Under the pieces are notes generated by a model. It ran no database searches and was not told where the DNA came from. It worked only from the letters and a program-made list of their open reading frames with translations. From Pseudomonas grandcourensis (GTDB taxonomy: Bacteria; Pseudomonadota; Gammaproteobacteria; Pseudomonadales; Pseudomonadaceae), in the NCBI RefSeq assembly GCF_039909015.1, contig NZ_CP150919.1, positions 2,146,501-2,210,500 of the forward strand: DNA of 64,000 bases, in the 5' to 3' direction. A program made the translations under genes and the position numbers. Of the stretch, positions 39,116 through 46,798 are shown one piece after another (the stretch's first letter is position 1; each line of letters opens with the position of its first letter).

Positions 39116-40441
39116 TTACGGCGTGCCGATATCCCGCATTAGCAGGCCAAAACCTAAATCCACCGCATCCGGTATCGGCAAATACACCGTATGCCCATCC
39201 CCCGGTGCAACCTCGATCGCTTCACCCTTGGCGTTTTGCAACTGATGCAGATCAAAGTGGAAGTTGCCCTTGGGCGTCATCAGCTCCATGTGATCACCCA
39301 GACCGAAGCGGTTCTTCACCTTGACCTCGGCCAGGCGGTCCCGCCGCTGTCCGGTCAACTCTCCGACAAACTGCTGGCGCTCCGAGACCGAGCTGCCGTT
39401 CTGGTAGTTCTGGTATTCGTCATGCACATGCCGGCGCAGAAAGCCTTCGGTGTAGCCGCGCTGGGCGAGGGATTCCAGGTCGGTCATCAGGCCGCGGTCG
39501 AAGGCTCGGCCCGCCACTGCGTCGTCGATGGCCCGGCGATACACCTGGGTGGTGCGCGCGCAATAAAAGTGCGATTTGGTCCGGCCTTCGATTTTCAGGG
39601 AGTGCACGCCCATGTGGGTCAGGCGTTCGACATGCTGCACGGCGCGCAGGTCCTTGGCGTTCATGATGTAGGTGCCGTGTTCGTCTTCGAAGGCCGGCAT
39701 CTGTTCCCCGGGACGATTGGCTTCCTGCAACAGGAACACCTGCCCGGTGGGCGCGCCGATGCCCAGTGCGGGTTCCGGCTGATACTGCTGCACGATCTCG
39801 CCGAGCTGGTTTTCCGTGGCTGGTTGCGCCGAATATTTCCAGCGACAGGCGTTGGTGCAGCTGCCCTGATTGGCATCACGCTTGTTCATGTAGCCCGACA
39901 GCAGGCAGCGTCCGGAATAGGCCATGCACAACGCGCCGTGCACGAACACCTCCAGCTCCATGGCCGGCACTTGCTCGCGGATCTCGGCGATTTCTTCCAG
40001 GGACAGCTCCCGGGACAGGATGATCCGGCTCAAGCCTTGCTGCTGCCAGAACTCGACGCTCGCCCAGTTCACCGTATTGGCCTGCACCGAAAGGTGGATC
40101 GGCATCTGCGGGTAGTGTCGGCGCACCAGCATGATCAGGCCGGGGTCGGACATGATCAGCGCATCCGGGGCCATGGCGATCACCGGTTCAAGGTCCTTGA
40201 GGAAGGTCTTGAGCTTGGCGTTGTGCGGCGCGATGTTCACCACCACGTAGAAGCGCTTGCCCTGAGCCTGTGCCTCGCGAATGCCGAGGGCCAGGTTGGC
40301 GTGGTCGAATTCGTTGTTGCGCACCCGCAGGCTGTAGCGCGGCTGGCCGGCGTACACGGCATCGGCGCCGTAGGCGAAGGCGTAACGCATGTTTTTCAGG
40401 GTGCCGGCGGGGGCGAGCAGTTCTGGCGCGGTGAGGTTCAT
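39116..40441 (-). CDS. trhP: tRNA 5-hydroxyuridine synthesis protein TrhP (YegQ, U32 family)
   Basis: 441 residues. The U32 core begins ELLAPAGTLKNMRYAFAYGADAVYAG. The Cys-rich stretch around CMAYSGRCLLSGYMNKRDANQGSCTNACRW supplies the usual Cys cluster, and a C-terminal beta-barrel-like part ends the protein. YegQ/TrhP acts with prephenate in making 5-hydroxyuridine at tRNA position 34. It appears to be a single gene. Confidence 0.88.
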   Translation of the reverse strand: MNLTAPELLAPAGTLKNMRYAFAYGADAVYAGQPRYSLRVRNNEFDHANLALGIREAQAQGKRFYVVVNIAPHNAKLKTFLKDLEPVIAMAPDALIMSDPGLIMLVRRHYPQMPIHLSVQANTVNWASVEFWQQQGLSRIILSRELSLEEIAEIREQVPAMELEVFVHGALCMAYSGRCLLSGYMNKRDANQGSCTNACRWKYSAQPATENQLGEIVQQYQPEPALGIGAPTGQVFLLQEANRPGEQMPAFEDEHGTYIMNAKDLRAVQHVERLTHMGVHSLKIEGRTKSHFYCARTTQVYRRAIDDAVAGRAFDRGLMTDLESLAQRGYTEGFLRRHVHDEYQNYQNGSSVSERQQFVGELTGQRRDRLAEVKVKNRFGLGDHMELMTPKGNFHFDLHQLQNAKGEAIEVAPGDGHTVYLPIPDAVDLGFGLLMRDIGTP

Positions 40442-40605
40442 GGCGGTGTCGGTCGCAAAAGCCGCACAGGGTAAATGCCCTGTGCCAAGGGTTTATTGAC
40501 CTGGATCTATGCTTGATCAACAAACCGATGGCACTCGCGCGAGCCGTGGTTGACTAAACATCAAGGCGAACGTTTTTCGTCCTGACTGGCTGGCACGGAT
40601 CCGAC

Positions 40606-41667
40606 ATGAACGAAACGACCCTGCAAGACAAATCACTGACGGTTTTGCTGGTGCTGGTGAGTGCTGCCTTCATCTGGATCCTGCTGCCGTTTTATGGCGC
40701 GGTGTTCTGGGCGGTGATCCTCGGCATCGTCTTTGCGCCACTGCAGCGCCGGCTGCAAGAGAAGTTCGGCTGGCAACGTAACCTCACGTCGCTGTGCACA
40801 TTGAGCATTTGCCTGGTGATCGCGATTCTTCCGGTGATCATCGTCAGCGCCTTGCTGGTTCAAGAGGGGGCGTCGCTCTACAAAAGCGTCGAGAGCGGCG
40901 AACTCGATATTGCCGGGTACGTGTCGCAGTTCAAGCACAGCCTGCCGCCGTATTTCCAGCATCTGCTGGATCGCTTCGGCATGGGCGAGTTGAGCGGGCT
41001 GCGAGAGAAAATCATCAAGAGCGCAATGACCGGAGGCCAGGTGCTGGCCTCTCAGGCGTTCAGTTTCGGCCAGGGCACGTTCGAGTTCATCGTCAGTTTC
41101 TTCATCATGCTGTACCTGCTGTTCTTCTTCCTGCGCGACGGGGCGGAACTGGCGCGCAAGGTGCGTGCGGCGGTGCCGTTGCAGGAACAGCAGAAACGCC
41201 GTTTGCAGCTCAAGTTCAATCGTGTGGTGCGGGCTACGGTGAAAGGCAACCTGTTGGTGGCCATCACCCAAGGCGCGCTGGGCGGTGTGATCTTCTGGAT
41301 TCTGGACATTCCCAGCGTATTGCTCTGGGCGGTGTTGATGGCGTTTCTGTCGCTGTTGCCGGCGGTGGGGGCGGGAATCGTCTGGGTGCCGGTGGCGGCG
41401 TTTTTCCTGCTCACCGGGGCGATCTGGCAGGGCGTGGTGCTGGGATTGTTCGGGGTCTTGGTGATCGGGCTGGTGGACAACCTGCTCAGGCCGTTACTGG
41501 TGGGCAAGGACACCAGAATGCCGGACTACATGATCCTGATCTCGACCCTCGGCGGCCTGGCGATTTTCGGGCTGAACGGCTTTGTCATCGGCCCGTTGAT
41601 CGCGGCCCTGTTCATGTCGAGCTGGGCCATTTTCATTGAAACCAAACCGCGGGTGCAGCTGCCTTAG
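40606..41667 (+). CDS. AI-2E family (PerM-like) membrane protein
   Basis: 353 residues and about eight membrane helices in the PerM/YdiK/TqsA pattern, including SFFIMLYLLFFFLRDGAELARKV and the C-terminal GNLLVAITQGALGG and LISTLGGLAIFGLNGFVIGPLI blocks. Some relatives move autoinducer-2, others act as Na+/H+ antiporters; function is not assigned. Its last 4 bp overlap the stop codon of the small leftward gene. Confidence 0.85.
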   Translation: MNETTLQDKSLTVLLVLVSAAFIWILLPFYGAVFWAVILGIVFAPLQRRLQEKFGWQRNLTSLCTLSICLVIAILPVIIVSALLVQEGASLYKSVESGELDIAGYVSQFKHSLPPYFQHLLDRFGMGELSGLREKIIKSAMTGGQVLASQAFSFGQGTFEFIVSFFIMLYLLFFFLRDGAELARKVRAAVPLQEQQKRRLQLKFNRVVRATVKGNLLVAITQGALGGVIFWILDIPSVLLWAVLMAFLSLLPAVGAGIVWVPVAAFFLLTGAIWQGVVLGLFGVLVIGLVDNLLRPLLVGKDTRMPDYMILISTLGGLAIFGLNGFVIGPLIAALFMSSWAIFIETKPRVQLP

Positions 41668-41855
41668 GCGCTGAGCCTGCCGGACTGGCCAGTGCCGATG
41701 CGTTGCGACAGTTCTTGGGCTGCGGGCAATGAAGTGAGCGGGCCGCTGATCTGCACGCCGTCCTGCACAAGATACCAGCAGGCGAGCATGCCCAGCTCCC
41801 TGAGCTGTGCGGGGACGGCGCTGCCGATAACGGACATGATCTGAACCTTGGACAT
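41664..41855 (-). CDS. Small conserved hypothetical protein, 63 residues
   Basis: Starts at the ATG at 41855 with a strong GGAGGT site 7 bp upstream. Soluble, with a central hydrophobic LGMLACWYLVQDG and a C-terminal helix AAQELSQRIGTG. No known domain recognised. The good ribosome site and a stop placed exactly at the end of the neighbouring convergent gene support it as real. Confidence 0.55.
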   Translation of the reverse strand: MSKVQIMSVIGSAVPAQLRELGMLACWYLVQDGVQISGPLTSLPAAQELSQRIGTGQSGRLSA

Positions 41856-41970
41856 GACAAGTACCTCCATCAATCTGTGGAGTTACTTTAAGGTCCGGGT
41901 GTCTTGAGGAGTAATCAACGCTTTCGATAGTGGTCATTGATGCCAGAGGGGGTAAACGACCGTTGGCAGG

Positions 41971-42165
41971 TCAGCTGACCACCTGATCGAGCAAATGAAC
42001 CACTTCCTGCTCGTTGAGCAGGCCCTTGCGCACCAGGCTTTGCGTCAGCAGCGAGAGAAACTTGGCGCTGCGATGACCTTCCAGGTGCTTGAGTTCGGTC
42101 AGTGCGTTGTACACCTTGCTGGAGGTGCACAGACCGACGATGCGGTGCGGGTTTTGCGTTGGCAT
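41971..42165 (-). CDS. Small conserved hypothetical protein, 64 residues
   Basis: Starts at the ATG at 42165 after AAGGA on the minus strand. Predicted mostly helical: KVYNALTELKHLEG, RSAKFLSLLTQSLVRKGLLNEQEVVHLLDQVV. The second half looks like a small helix-turn-helix or oligomerisation unit, but I cannot name a family. It precedes the other small leftward gene by about 115 bp. Confidence 0.55.
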   Translation of the reverse strand: MPTQNPHRIVGLCTSSKVYNALTELKHLEGHRSAKFLSLLTQSLVRKGLLNEQEVVHLLDQVVS

Positions 42166-42369
42166 GTGGTCGTCCTTGTTGTTTTCAACTGTTATTGACG
42201 GACAGCACCGAGCTTGCGGAACTGTCATGACAAAAATATGACCGTTTTTTGCCGCACGGCAGAAAACGGGTCGAGTCCATCTTGCCAATTTCCGCCACGC
42301 GCACTGTCCCGATAGCGACCTTGGCGAGATTTATCCAGACCTGCACCGACAAACGGGCATAAAAAATCT

Positions 42370-42381
42370 ATGGTCGCCCCC
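42370..42381 (+). repeat. Right sub-terminal inverted repeat of the IS
   Basis: ATGGTCGCCCCC, 3 bp from the right end. Pairs with 43705-43716 with one mismatch. Confidence 0.8.
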
Positions 42382-42423
42382 ATTTTTGCAATACTGATTA
42401 ACGGGTGGTGTGGTTGGCCTGCT

Positions 42424-42535
42424 TAAATCTATCCGGCGTCTGTTTGGGGCATGCCCCAGCGCCACGATGAGAATCGCGCCTGACGATCCTAAAAAGCCCA
42501 TCGGCTTCTAAAGCCGATTTTTATGCCAGGATCTT
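42424..42535 (-). ncRNA. Predicted bridge RNA of the IS (target loop 42485-42533, donor loop about 42424-42482)
   Basis: Read on the minus strand, GATCC/GGATC (42528-42533 with 42485-42490) closes a stem with an internal loop capped by the hairpin CGGCTT-TAG-AAGCCG (42502-42516). One side of the loop is GGCAUAAAAAU (42517-42527) and matches 10 nt of the left flank of the insertion (42356-42365). The other side (42490-42499) is complementary to AAAAAGCCC across the other side of the empty site (9 nt). A second domain follows, with a UGGGGC/GCCCCA hairpin (42445-42458) and short segments matching the element ends (ATAGA; ATGAGA). This is the layout described for IS110-family bridge RNAs. Boundaries are approximate. 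Confidence 0.65.
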
Positions 42536-42623
42536 CGCCAGGCCGGTAGGCCGTTCACGTCATCTGTTGTTCAGCTATCGCAAAACCTGAAGGGTGAGTC
42601 GTGGTACTGCAACAACCTCAGGG

Positions 42624-43649
42624 TCAGGCGTTCAAGGCGTCTGGCCCTGCTTCATATTGCGTATGGTGAGTTGCGATCGCCCAGGCGATACGCGCCAGTT
42701 TGTTAGCGAGGGCACAGGCCACGACATTCGAATGTCGTCGACTGAGCAAGGCTCGTACCCAGTCAGCCAAGGCCCCTTTCTGGTGCTCCAGCCTCTGCAT
42801 ATAGACCCTGGAGCATTGCACCAACAGTTGTCGCAGGTGCTTGTCACCCCGCTTGCTGATCCCCAGCAAATTTGCCTTACCGCCTGTGCTGTACTGCCTG
42901 GGCACCAGTCCCACTGAGGCGGCAAAATCGCGACTGCGCCGGTACTGCTTGGCATCGCCCATTTCCACAGCCAGCAGGCTGGCGGTGATCGGGCCGACAC
43001 ATGGCATGCTCAGTAAGCGACTACCCAGATCATCGTCGGCCAGTTGGCTCGCCAGCTCTTTATCCAGCGCCCTGATTTGCTCATCCAGGTAAACGAAGTG
43101 ATCGTGCAGACGTTGCAGCAACACCGTCAAACGAATGGGCAATTCGTGCTCGGCCAAGACATTTGTCAAACGCTTCATGATTGCCAGGCCTCTGGGCAGG
43201 CTGACGCCAAATTCCAGTAGAAAACCGTGCATCTGATTAGCCGTTTTTGTGCGGTCATGCACCAACGATTCGCGCATCCGATGCAGAACAGACAGGGTTT
43301 GCTGGGACTCGGTTTTAGGCGTCACAAAGCGCATAGATGGACGGGAAGCCGCTTCACAGATCGCTTCAGCATCAACGAAATCATTTTTGTTGCCCTTGAC
43401 GAAGGGCTTAACGAACTGCGGGGAAATCAGCTTGGCCGTGTGTCCCATTGCCGCTAGCTGACGAGCAACAAAATGCGCCCCCGCACAGGCTTCCATCACC
43501 ACGATACAACTCGGCACGTTGCCGAAAAGCTGCATCATCTGCGTCCGAGAGAGCTTCTTGCGAAACACCTCGTGGCCTGATTTATCCTGGCCGTGAAGGT
43601 GGAAATTATGTTTACCGAGATCGATACCGATCAGTGCTGACTGGATCAT
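42624..43649 (-). CDS. IS110-family (IS1111 group) transposase
   Basis: 341 residues from the ATG at 43649, with GGAGG upstream. The RuvC-like N-terminal domain carries the DEDD set: Asp10 (GIDLGKHNFHLHG), Glu53 (VVMEACAG), Asp90 and Asp93 (NDFVDAEA). The C-terminal Transposase_20 domain contains LLSMPCVGPITASLLAVEMGD and GLVPRQYSTGGK, with the serine used in recombination. Full length and apparently intact. These enzymes act with a bridge RNA to join element ends to a guided target without duplications. Confidence 0.93.
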   Translation of the reverse strand: MIQSALIGIDLGKHNFHLHGQDKSGHEVFRKKLSRTQMMQLFGNVPSCIVVMEACAGAHFVARQLAAMGHTAKLISPQFVKPFVKGNKNDFVDAEAICEAASRPSMRFVTPKTESQQTLSVLHRMRESLVHDRTKTANQMHGFLLEFGVSLPRGLAIMKRLTNVLAEHELPIRLTVLLQRLHDHFVYLDEQIRALDKELASQLADDDLGSRLLSMPCVGPITASLLAVEMGDAKQYRRSRDFAASVGLVPRQYSTGGKANLLGISKRGDKHLRQLLVQCSRVYMQRLEHQKGALADWVRALLSRRHSNVVACALANKLARIAWAIATHHTQYEAGPDALNA

Positions 43650-43663
43650 GATGATGGCCTCCG

Positions 43664-43704
43664 AAAACAAAACACCCTGCGAAAGCGTAGCCCTCGCAGG
43701 GTGT
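43664..43704 (-). terminator. Terminator-like hairpin in the IS left end
   Basis: An 11-bp stem ACACCCTGCGA/TCGCAGGGTGT (43672-43682 with 43694-43704), followed on the minus strand by TTTTGTTTT, lies between the left inverted repeat and the transposase start. It should stop transcripts entering from the upstream host gene. Confidence 0.65.
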
Positions 43705-43716
43705 GGGGGTGACCAT
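43705..43716 (-). repeat. Left sub-terminal inverted repeat of the IS
   Basis: ATGGTCACCCCC on the minus strand, 7 bp from the left end. Confidence 0.8.
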
Positions 43717-43723
43717 CTCATTA

Positions 43724-43744
43724 GCCCCGCTTTATCAGCGGGGC
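43724..43744 (-). terminator. Intrinsic terminator split by the insertion sequence
   Basis: A GCCCCGC/GCGGGGC hairpin with a 7-base loop, 12 bp after the stop of the Pro/Tyr-rich protein gene. Its T-tract (complement of 42361-42366) is now on the far side of the IS, so the hairpin no longer has its U-run. Confidence 0.8.
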
Positions 43745-43756
43745 TGGATGAATTCG

Positions 43757-44122
43757 TTACCAGCGGCCGTGATGGCCGTAGTAGCCGCGTGGCGGGCCGT
43801 AGTAACCACCGGGTGGTCCGTAGTACACCGGGGCCGGGCGGTAGTAGATCGGTTGTTGCACGTAGACCGGGGCCGGCTGGTAGTAAACAGGAGGCGGTGG
43901 TGCGTAATAAGCCGGCGCGGGCTGGTAGTAGACCGGTTGCGGTGCGACATAGACCGGGCGGTTGGCGTTGATCAGAGCCGAGCCGACAATGGCAGTACCG
44001 ACGATCGCGCCAAACACCGCTGGGCCCTGCCAGTAATTACCACCACCACCATGGGCTTGCGCCTGTCCTGCGATAGCGAGGGCGCCGATCAGTAAGGCAA
44101 CTGTGGAGACTTTACGGATCAT
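43757..44122 (-). CDS. Exported Pro/Tyr-rich repeat protein (PXPV-like)
   Basis: 121 residues. A signal peptide (cleaved near QAQA|HGGG) is followed by a glycine-rich and hydrophobic segment (AVFGAIVGTAIVGSALINA, glycine-zipper-like). A C-terminal half of repeats PVYYQPAP / PVYVQQP / PVYYGPP ends in GPPRGYYGHHGRW. Similar PXPV-repeat proteins occur in other proteobacteria without assigned function. Probably envelope-associated. The IS sits in its terminator, 33 bp past the stop codon. Confidence 0.78.
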   Translation of the reverse strand: MIRKVSTVALLIGALAIAGQAQAHGGGGNYWQGPAVFGAIVGTAIVGSALINANRPVYVAPQPVYYQPAPAYYAPPPPVYYQPAPVYVQQPIYYRPAPVYYGPPGGYYGPPRGYYGHHGRW

Positions 44123-44368
44123 GATAGTTCCTCGGTTCTTCAGCCCGGCGCTTGTGTCTGCAATAGACCCAAGGATTGTCGCGGGGATACTTCTAAGACA
44201 GCGTTTTTCTGAAAAACAGCACGGCCGCGAGGTAAATTTTGTGTAAGGTCTGTACCGACTTTCTTACCGACCCGTGTAAGCCCGTGCGAACACACTTATA
44301 TGATCGATCAGAACCCGATGGAGGGCTAATCCCGTCCATCCGAAAAGTGCATTTGAAGGAGCTTCCCC

Positions 44369-45187
44369 ATGCAGATGAACCCCAACAAAGACACCCAGCT
44401 GTGCATGTCCCTTTCAGGACGCCCCGGGAACTTTGGTCTGCGTTTTCACAATCATCTGTATGAACAGCTGGGCCTGAATTTCTACTACAAAGCTTTTGCC
44501 AGCCAGGACCTGACGGGTGCCGTCGCCGGCATTCGCGCACTGCGGATTCGCGGCTGTGGCGTGTCGATGCCGTTCAAGGAAGCCTGCATTGCCCTGGTGG
44601 ATGAACTCGACGCATCGGCCGCCGCCATTCAATCGATCAACACCATCGTCAACACCGACGGTCATCTCAAGGCCTACAACACCGACTACATCGCCGTGGC
44701 CCAATTGCTGGAAAAACACCAGGTGCCCAAGGACTCGACCTTTGCCTTGCGCGGCAGCGGCGGCATGGCCAAGGCTGTGGCGAGCGCCTTGCGCGATGGT
44801 GGCTATGAAAACGGCCTGATCGTGGCCCGCAACGAGCGCGCCGGGCAGGCGCTGGCGCAGTCGTTGGGGTATGAGTGGCAGGCAGAGTTGGGGAGTCGTT
44901 GCCCGCAAATGCTGGTCAACGTCACCCCGATCGGCATGACGGGAGGACCGGAGGCCGATCAACTGGCCTTTGAGCCTGATGTGATCGAAAAAGCGGACAC
45001 TGTCTTCGATGTGGTGGCGATTCCCTCGGAAACGCCGTTGATCGTGCATGCTCGTGCCGAAGGCAAGCGGGTCATCACCGGGCTGGAAGTGATCGCGATC
45101 CAGGCGTTGGAGCAGTTTGTGCTCTATACCGGCGTGCGGCCAACGGATGAGCAATTCCAGAAGGCCGTGGCGTTTGCCCGCACCTAG
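44369..45187 (+). CDS. Shikimate 5-dehydrogenase family protein
   Basis: 272 residues. The N-terminal substrate domain has MSLSGRPGNFGLRFHNHLYEQLG, where AroE normally has the S-x-S shikimate site, and GCGVSMPFKEACI with the catalytic Lys of the NVTxPxK segment present as SMPFKE. The C-terminal Rossmann domain has LRGSGGMAKAVASALRDGG. The deviating motifs indicate an AroE-like paralogue, not the housekeeping AroE. GAAGGAG precedes the start. Followed closely by a cupin gene, likely co-transcribed. Confidence 0.85.
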   Translation: MQMNPNKDTQLCMSLSGRPGNFGLRFHNHLYEQLGLNFYYKAFASQDLTGAVAGIRALRIRGCGVSMPFKEACIALVDELDASAAAIQSINTIVNTDGHLKAYNTDYIAVAQLLEKHQVPKDSTFALRGSGGMAKAVASALRDGGYENGLIVARNERAGQALAQSLGYEWQAELGSRCPQMLVNVTPIGMTGGPEADQLAFEPDVIEKADTVFDVVAIPSETPLIVHARAEGKRVITGLEVIAIQALEQFVLYTGVRPTDEQFQKAVAFART

Positions 45188-45196
45188 GAGGTGTCC

Positions 45197-45715
45197 ATGC
45201 ATCCCCCCATTCTCAATCTGGATTCAGTCGAACTTGAACCACTGCCCGAAGCGTTTGCGCCGAGCGGTGAAACCGCCGGTCGCTATCAACAGCGCCTGGC
45301 CCGCGTCGGTCAGCAACTGGGGGCGCAAAAGCTGGGTTATCGCCTGTATGTGCTGGAGCCAGGCATGCGCGGCAGCCCGTTTCACAGTCATCGGGTCAAT
45401 GAGGAAATGTTCTACGTTGTGGCCGGGGAAGGGCAAGTCCGCCTGGGAACCGAACGATTTCCAATCCGTGCCGGTGATGTGATCGCGTGTCCGCCGGGTG
45501 GGCCTGAAAAAGCGCATCAGATCATCAATACCAGCCACGGCGAGTTGCGGTACCTGGCTATCAGCACCCAGCAATCGCCGGAAATCTGTGAATACCCGGA
45601 TTCCGGCAAATACGCCGTGATGGATGACTTCAAGGTCGATGCCGAGGGTAATGCTTCGGGTTTTGTTGCAGTGGCCCGGCAAGCCGATGGGGTGGATTAC
45701 TGGGACGGCGAGTAA
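45197..45715 (+). CDS. Cupin-domain protein
   Basis: 172 residues. A single cupin (about 45-130) with metal-site residues visible in SPFHSHRVNEEMFYVVAGEGQVRLG and a second motif around CPPGGPEKAHQIINTSHGELRYLAIS. The start follows TAGGAGG and lies 9 bp after the shikimate dehydrogenase-like gene, so one operon. Sugar isomerases, dioxygenases and binding proteins share this fold; function not assigned. Confidence 0.82.
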   Translation: MHPPILNLDSVELEPLPEAFAPSGETAGRYQQRLARVGQQLGAQKLGYRLYVLEPGMRGSPFHSHRVNEEMFYVVAGEGQVRLGTERFPIRAGDVIACPPGGPEKAHQIINTSHGELRYLAISTQQSPEICEYPDSGKYAVMDDFKVDAEGNASGFVAVARQADGVDYWDGE

Positions 45716-45734
45716 GCGCAGCCCCCAAAACCAC

Positions 45735-45823
45735 TGTAGGGACGAGCCTGCTCGCGATAGTGTCGGCCCATCCGGCATTGATGTGACTGACAGTCCGCCA
45801 TCGCGAGCAGGCTCGCTCCTACA
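45735..45823. repeat. REPIN, GAGCCTGCTCG type
   Basis: TGTAGGGACGAGCCTGCTCG and the complementary arm ending CTCGCTCCTACA around about 40 bp, between the convergent cupin and yceH genes. Confidence 0.85.
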
Positions 45824-45849
45824 GGTTTTGTGTCGGGCAATCATCCAGG

Positions 45850-46494
45850 CTATTCGAGCCGAGACAGCCTTTCTTCCAGCGCCGCAATCCGCGCTTCCAG
45901 TTCTTCGATCCGTTCAACCGAAACCCCGCTGCTGCCACGCTCGGCCGGGTTGTTTCGTGCCGCCATGATCGCTTCGATATCCGCCGGATCGCCCAGTGCG
46001 TGGGTGTAACGGTCTTCTCGCTGGCCGGCCTGACGTGGAATCAGCACGGCCAGACCCCGGGCAATCAGGCGTTCGAGTTGATGCACCACCTGTTCGGCAT
46101 CTTCGAATTCATGCATGCGGCCGCTGCGGGTCAGCAGTTCATTGACGGTCTGCGGGCCGCGCAGAAACATCAGCCCGGTCAGGATGACCTGCGCCGGCAC
46201 CAGTTCCAGGGCCTTGTCGACCTTGTGTTCCCAGCGGTCGGCGCGACTGCCCATCACCAACCTGGTGAAACCGCGTCCTTCGAGGACGCGCAGGCTATGG
46301 CCGACCTGGCCTGGTGTGAGGTTCATCACCGGCTCGCGGCTGGTTTTCTGGTTGCAGGCAATCACCAGGGCATTGAGGGTCAGGGGATAGGTTTCCGGGC
46401 TGGTGGCCTGTTTCTCGATCAACGAGCCCAGAATGCGGATTTCCGTACTGTCGAGCCGCTGCTCGTCTAAAGTCGTCTCTTGCTCAGTGCTCAT
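45850..46494 (-). CDS. yceH: YceH family protein (DUF480)
   Basis: 214 residues: two winged-helix units ([44 protein letters not shown] opens the first) and a C-terminal coiled coil ([22 protein letters not shown]). Conserved in proteobacteria, function unknown though DNA binding is plausible. Single gene. Confidence 0.88.
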   Translation of the reverse strand: MSTEQETTLDEQRLDSTEIRILGSLIEKQATSPETYPLTLNALVIACNQKTSREPVMNLTPGQVGHSLRVLEGRGFTRLVMGSRADRWEHKVDKALELVPAQVILTGLMFLRGPQTVNELLTRSGRMHEFEDAEQVVHQLERLIARGLAVLIPRQAGQREDRYTHALGDPADIEAIMAARNNPAERGSSGVSVERIEELEARIAALEERLSRLE

Positions 46495-46798
46495 GGTTCT
46501 GCATCCTTACCCGATTCATGTTTTTCACTTGCGTGAGTGCACTTTAGATGGGCAAGCGCCAATGGCAACCGAATTCGTTGCGTCATCAAGTGAATGATGA
46601 CAAAAAGTGTATGAAATATTAACGCCGTTTTTACAATTGGCCGGGCACCGTATGCGGGGTCGCGCGCGAGTGCGTCCACAGGGTGGGGTAGTGTTGGGTC
46701 ATCGCCCAAAATAGCTGAACCCTGCATCGAGTCGGCCGGTGTACGACACCTTCATTCGCCTCTGATAAAAGAAATCCAATAAAGGCGAGAGTGACTCT
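46495..46798. other. Intergenic region, AT-rich
   Basis: This 304-bp divergent gap between yceH and the glycosyltransferase operon should hold both promoters. It is locally AT-rich (46590-46640). I see no gene, REP repeat or clear operator in it. Confidence 0.4.

Larger units (their letters stand above)
42367..43723 (-). mobile_element. IS110-family (IS1111 group) insertion sequence, 1357 bp
   Basis: One transposase gene (42624-43649) lies between sub-terminal inverted repeats ATGGTC[G/A]CCCCC at 42370-42381 and 43705-43716 (11 of 12 match). Taking 3 bp outside the right repeat and 7 bp outside the left one, the arrangement I know for IS1111 elements, gives these ends. Removing the element joins AAAAAA (42361-42366) to GCCCCGC (43724 on), rebuilding a perfect intrinsic terminator, which confirms the ends. 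No target duplication is seen, as expected for the family. The 242 bp between the transposase stop and the right inverted repeat hold the predicted bridge RNA. Confidence 0.85.

Noticed and set aside
43757-43950. Short similar repeats in the Pro/Tyr-rich gene, at first sight like a small repeat array
   Set aside because: They are in frame and code for PVYYQPAP-type repeats; irregular spacing and no separate spacers, so not CRISPR.
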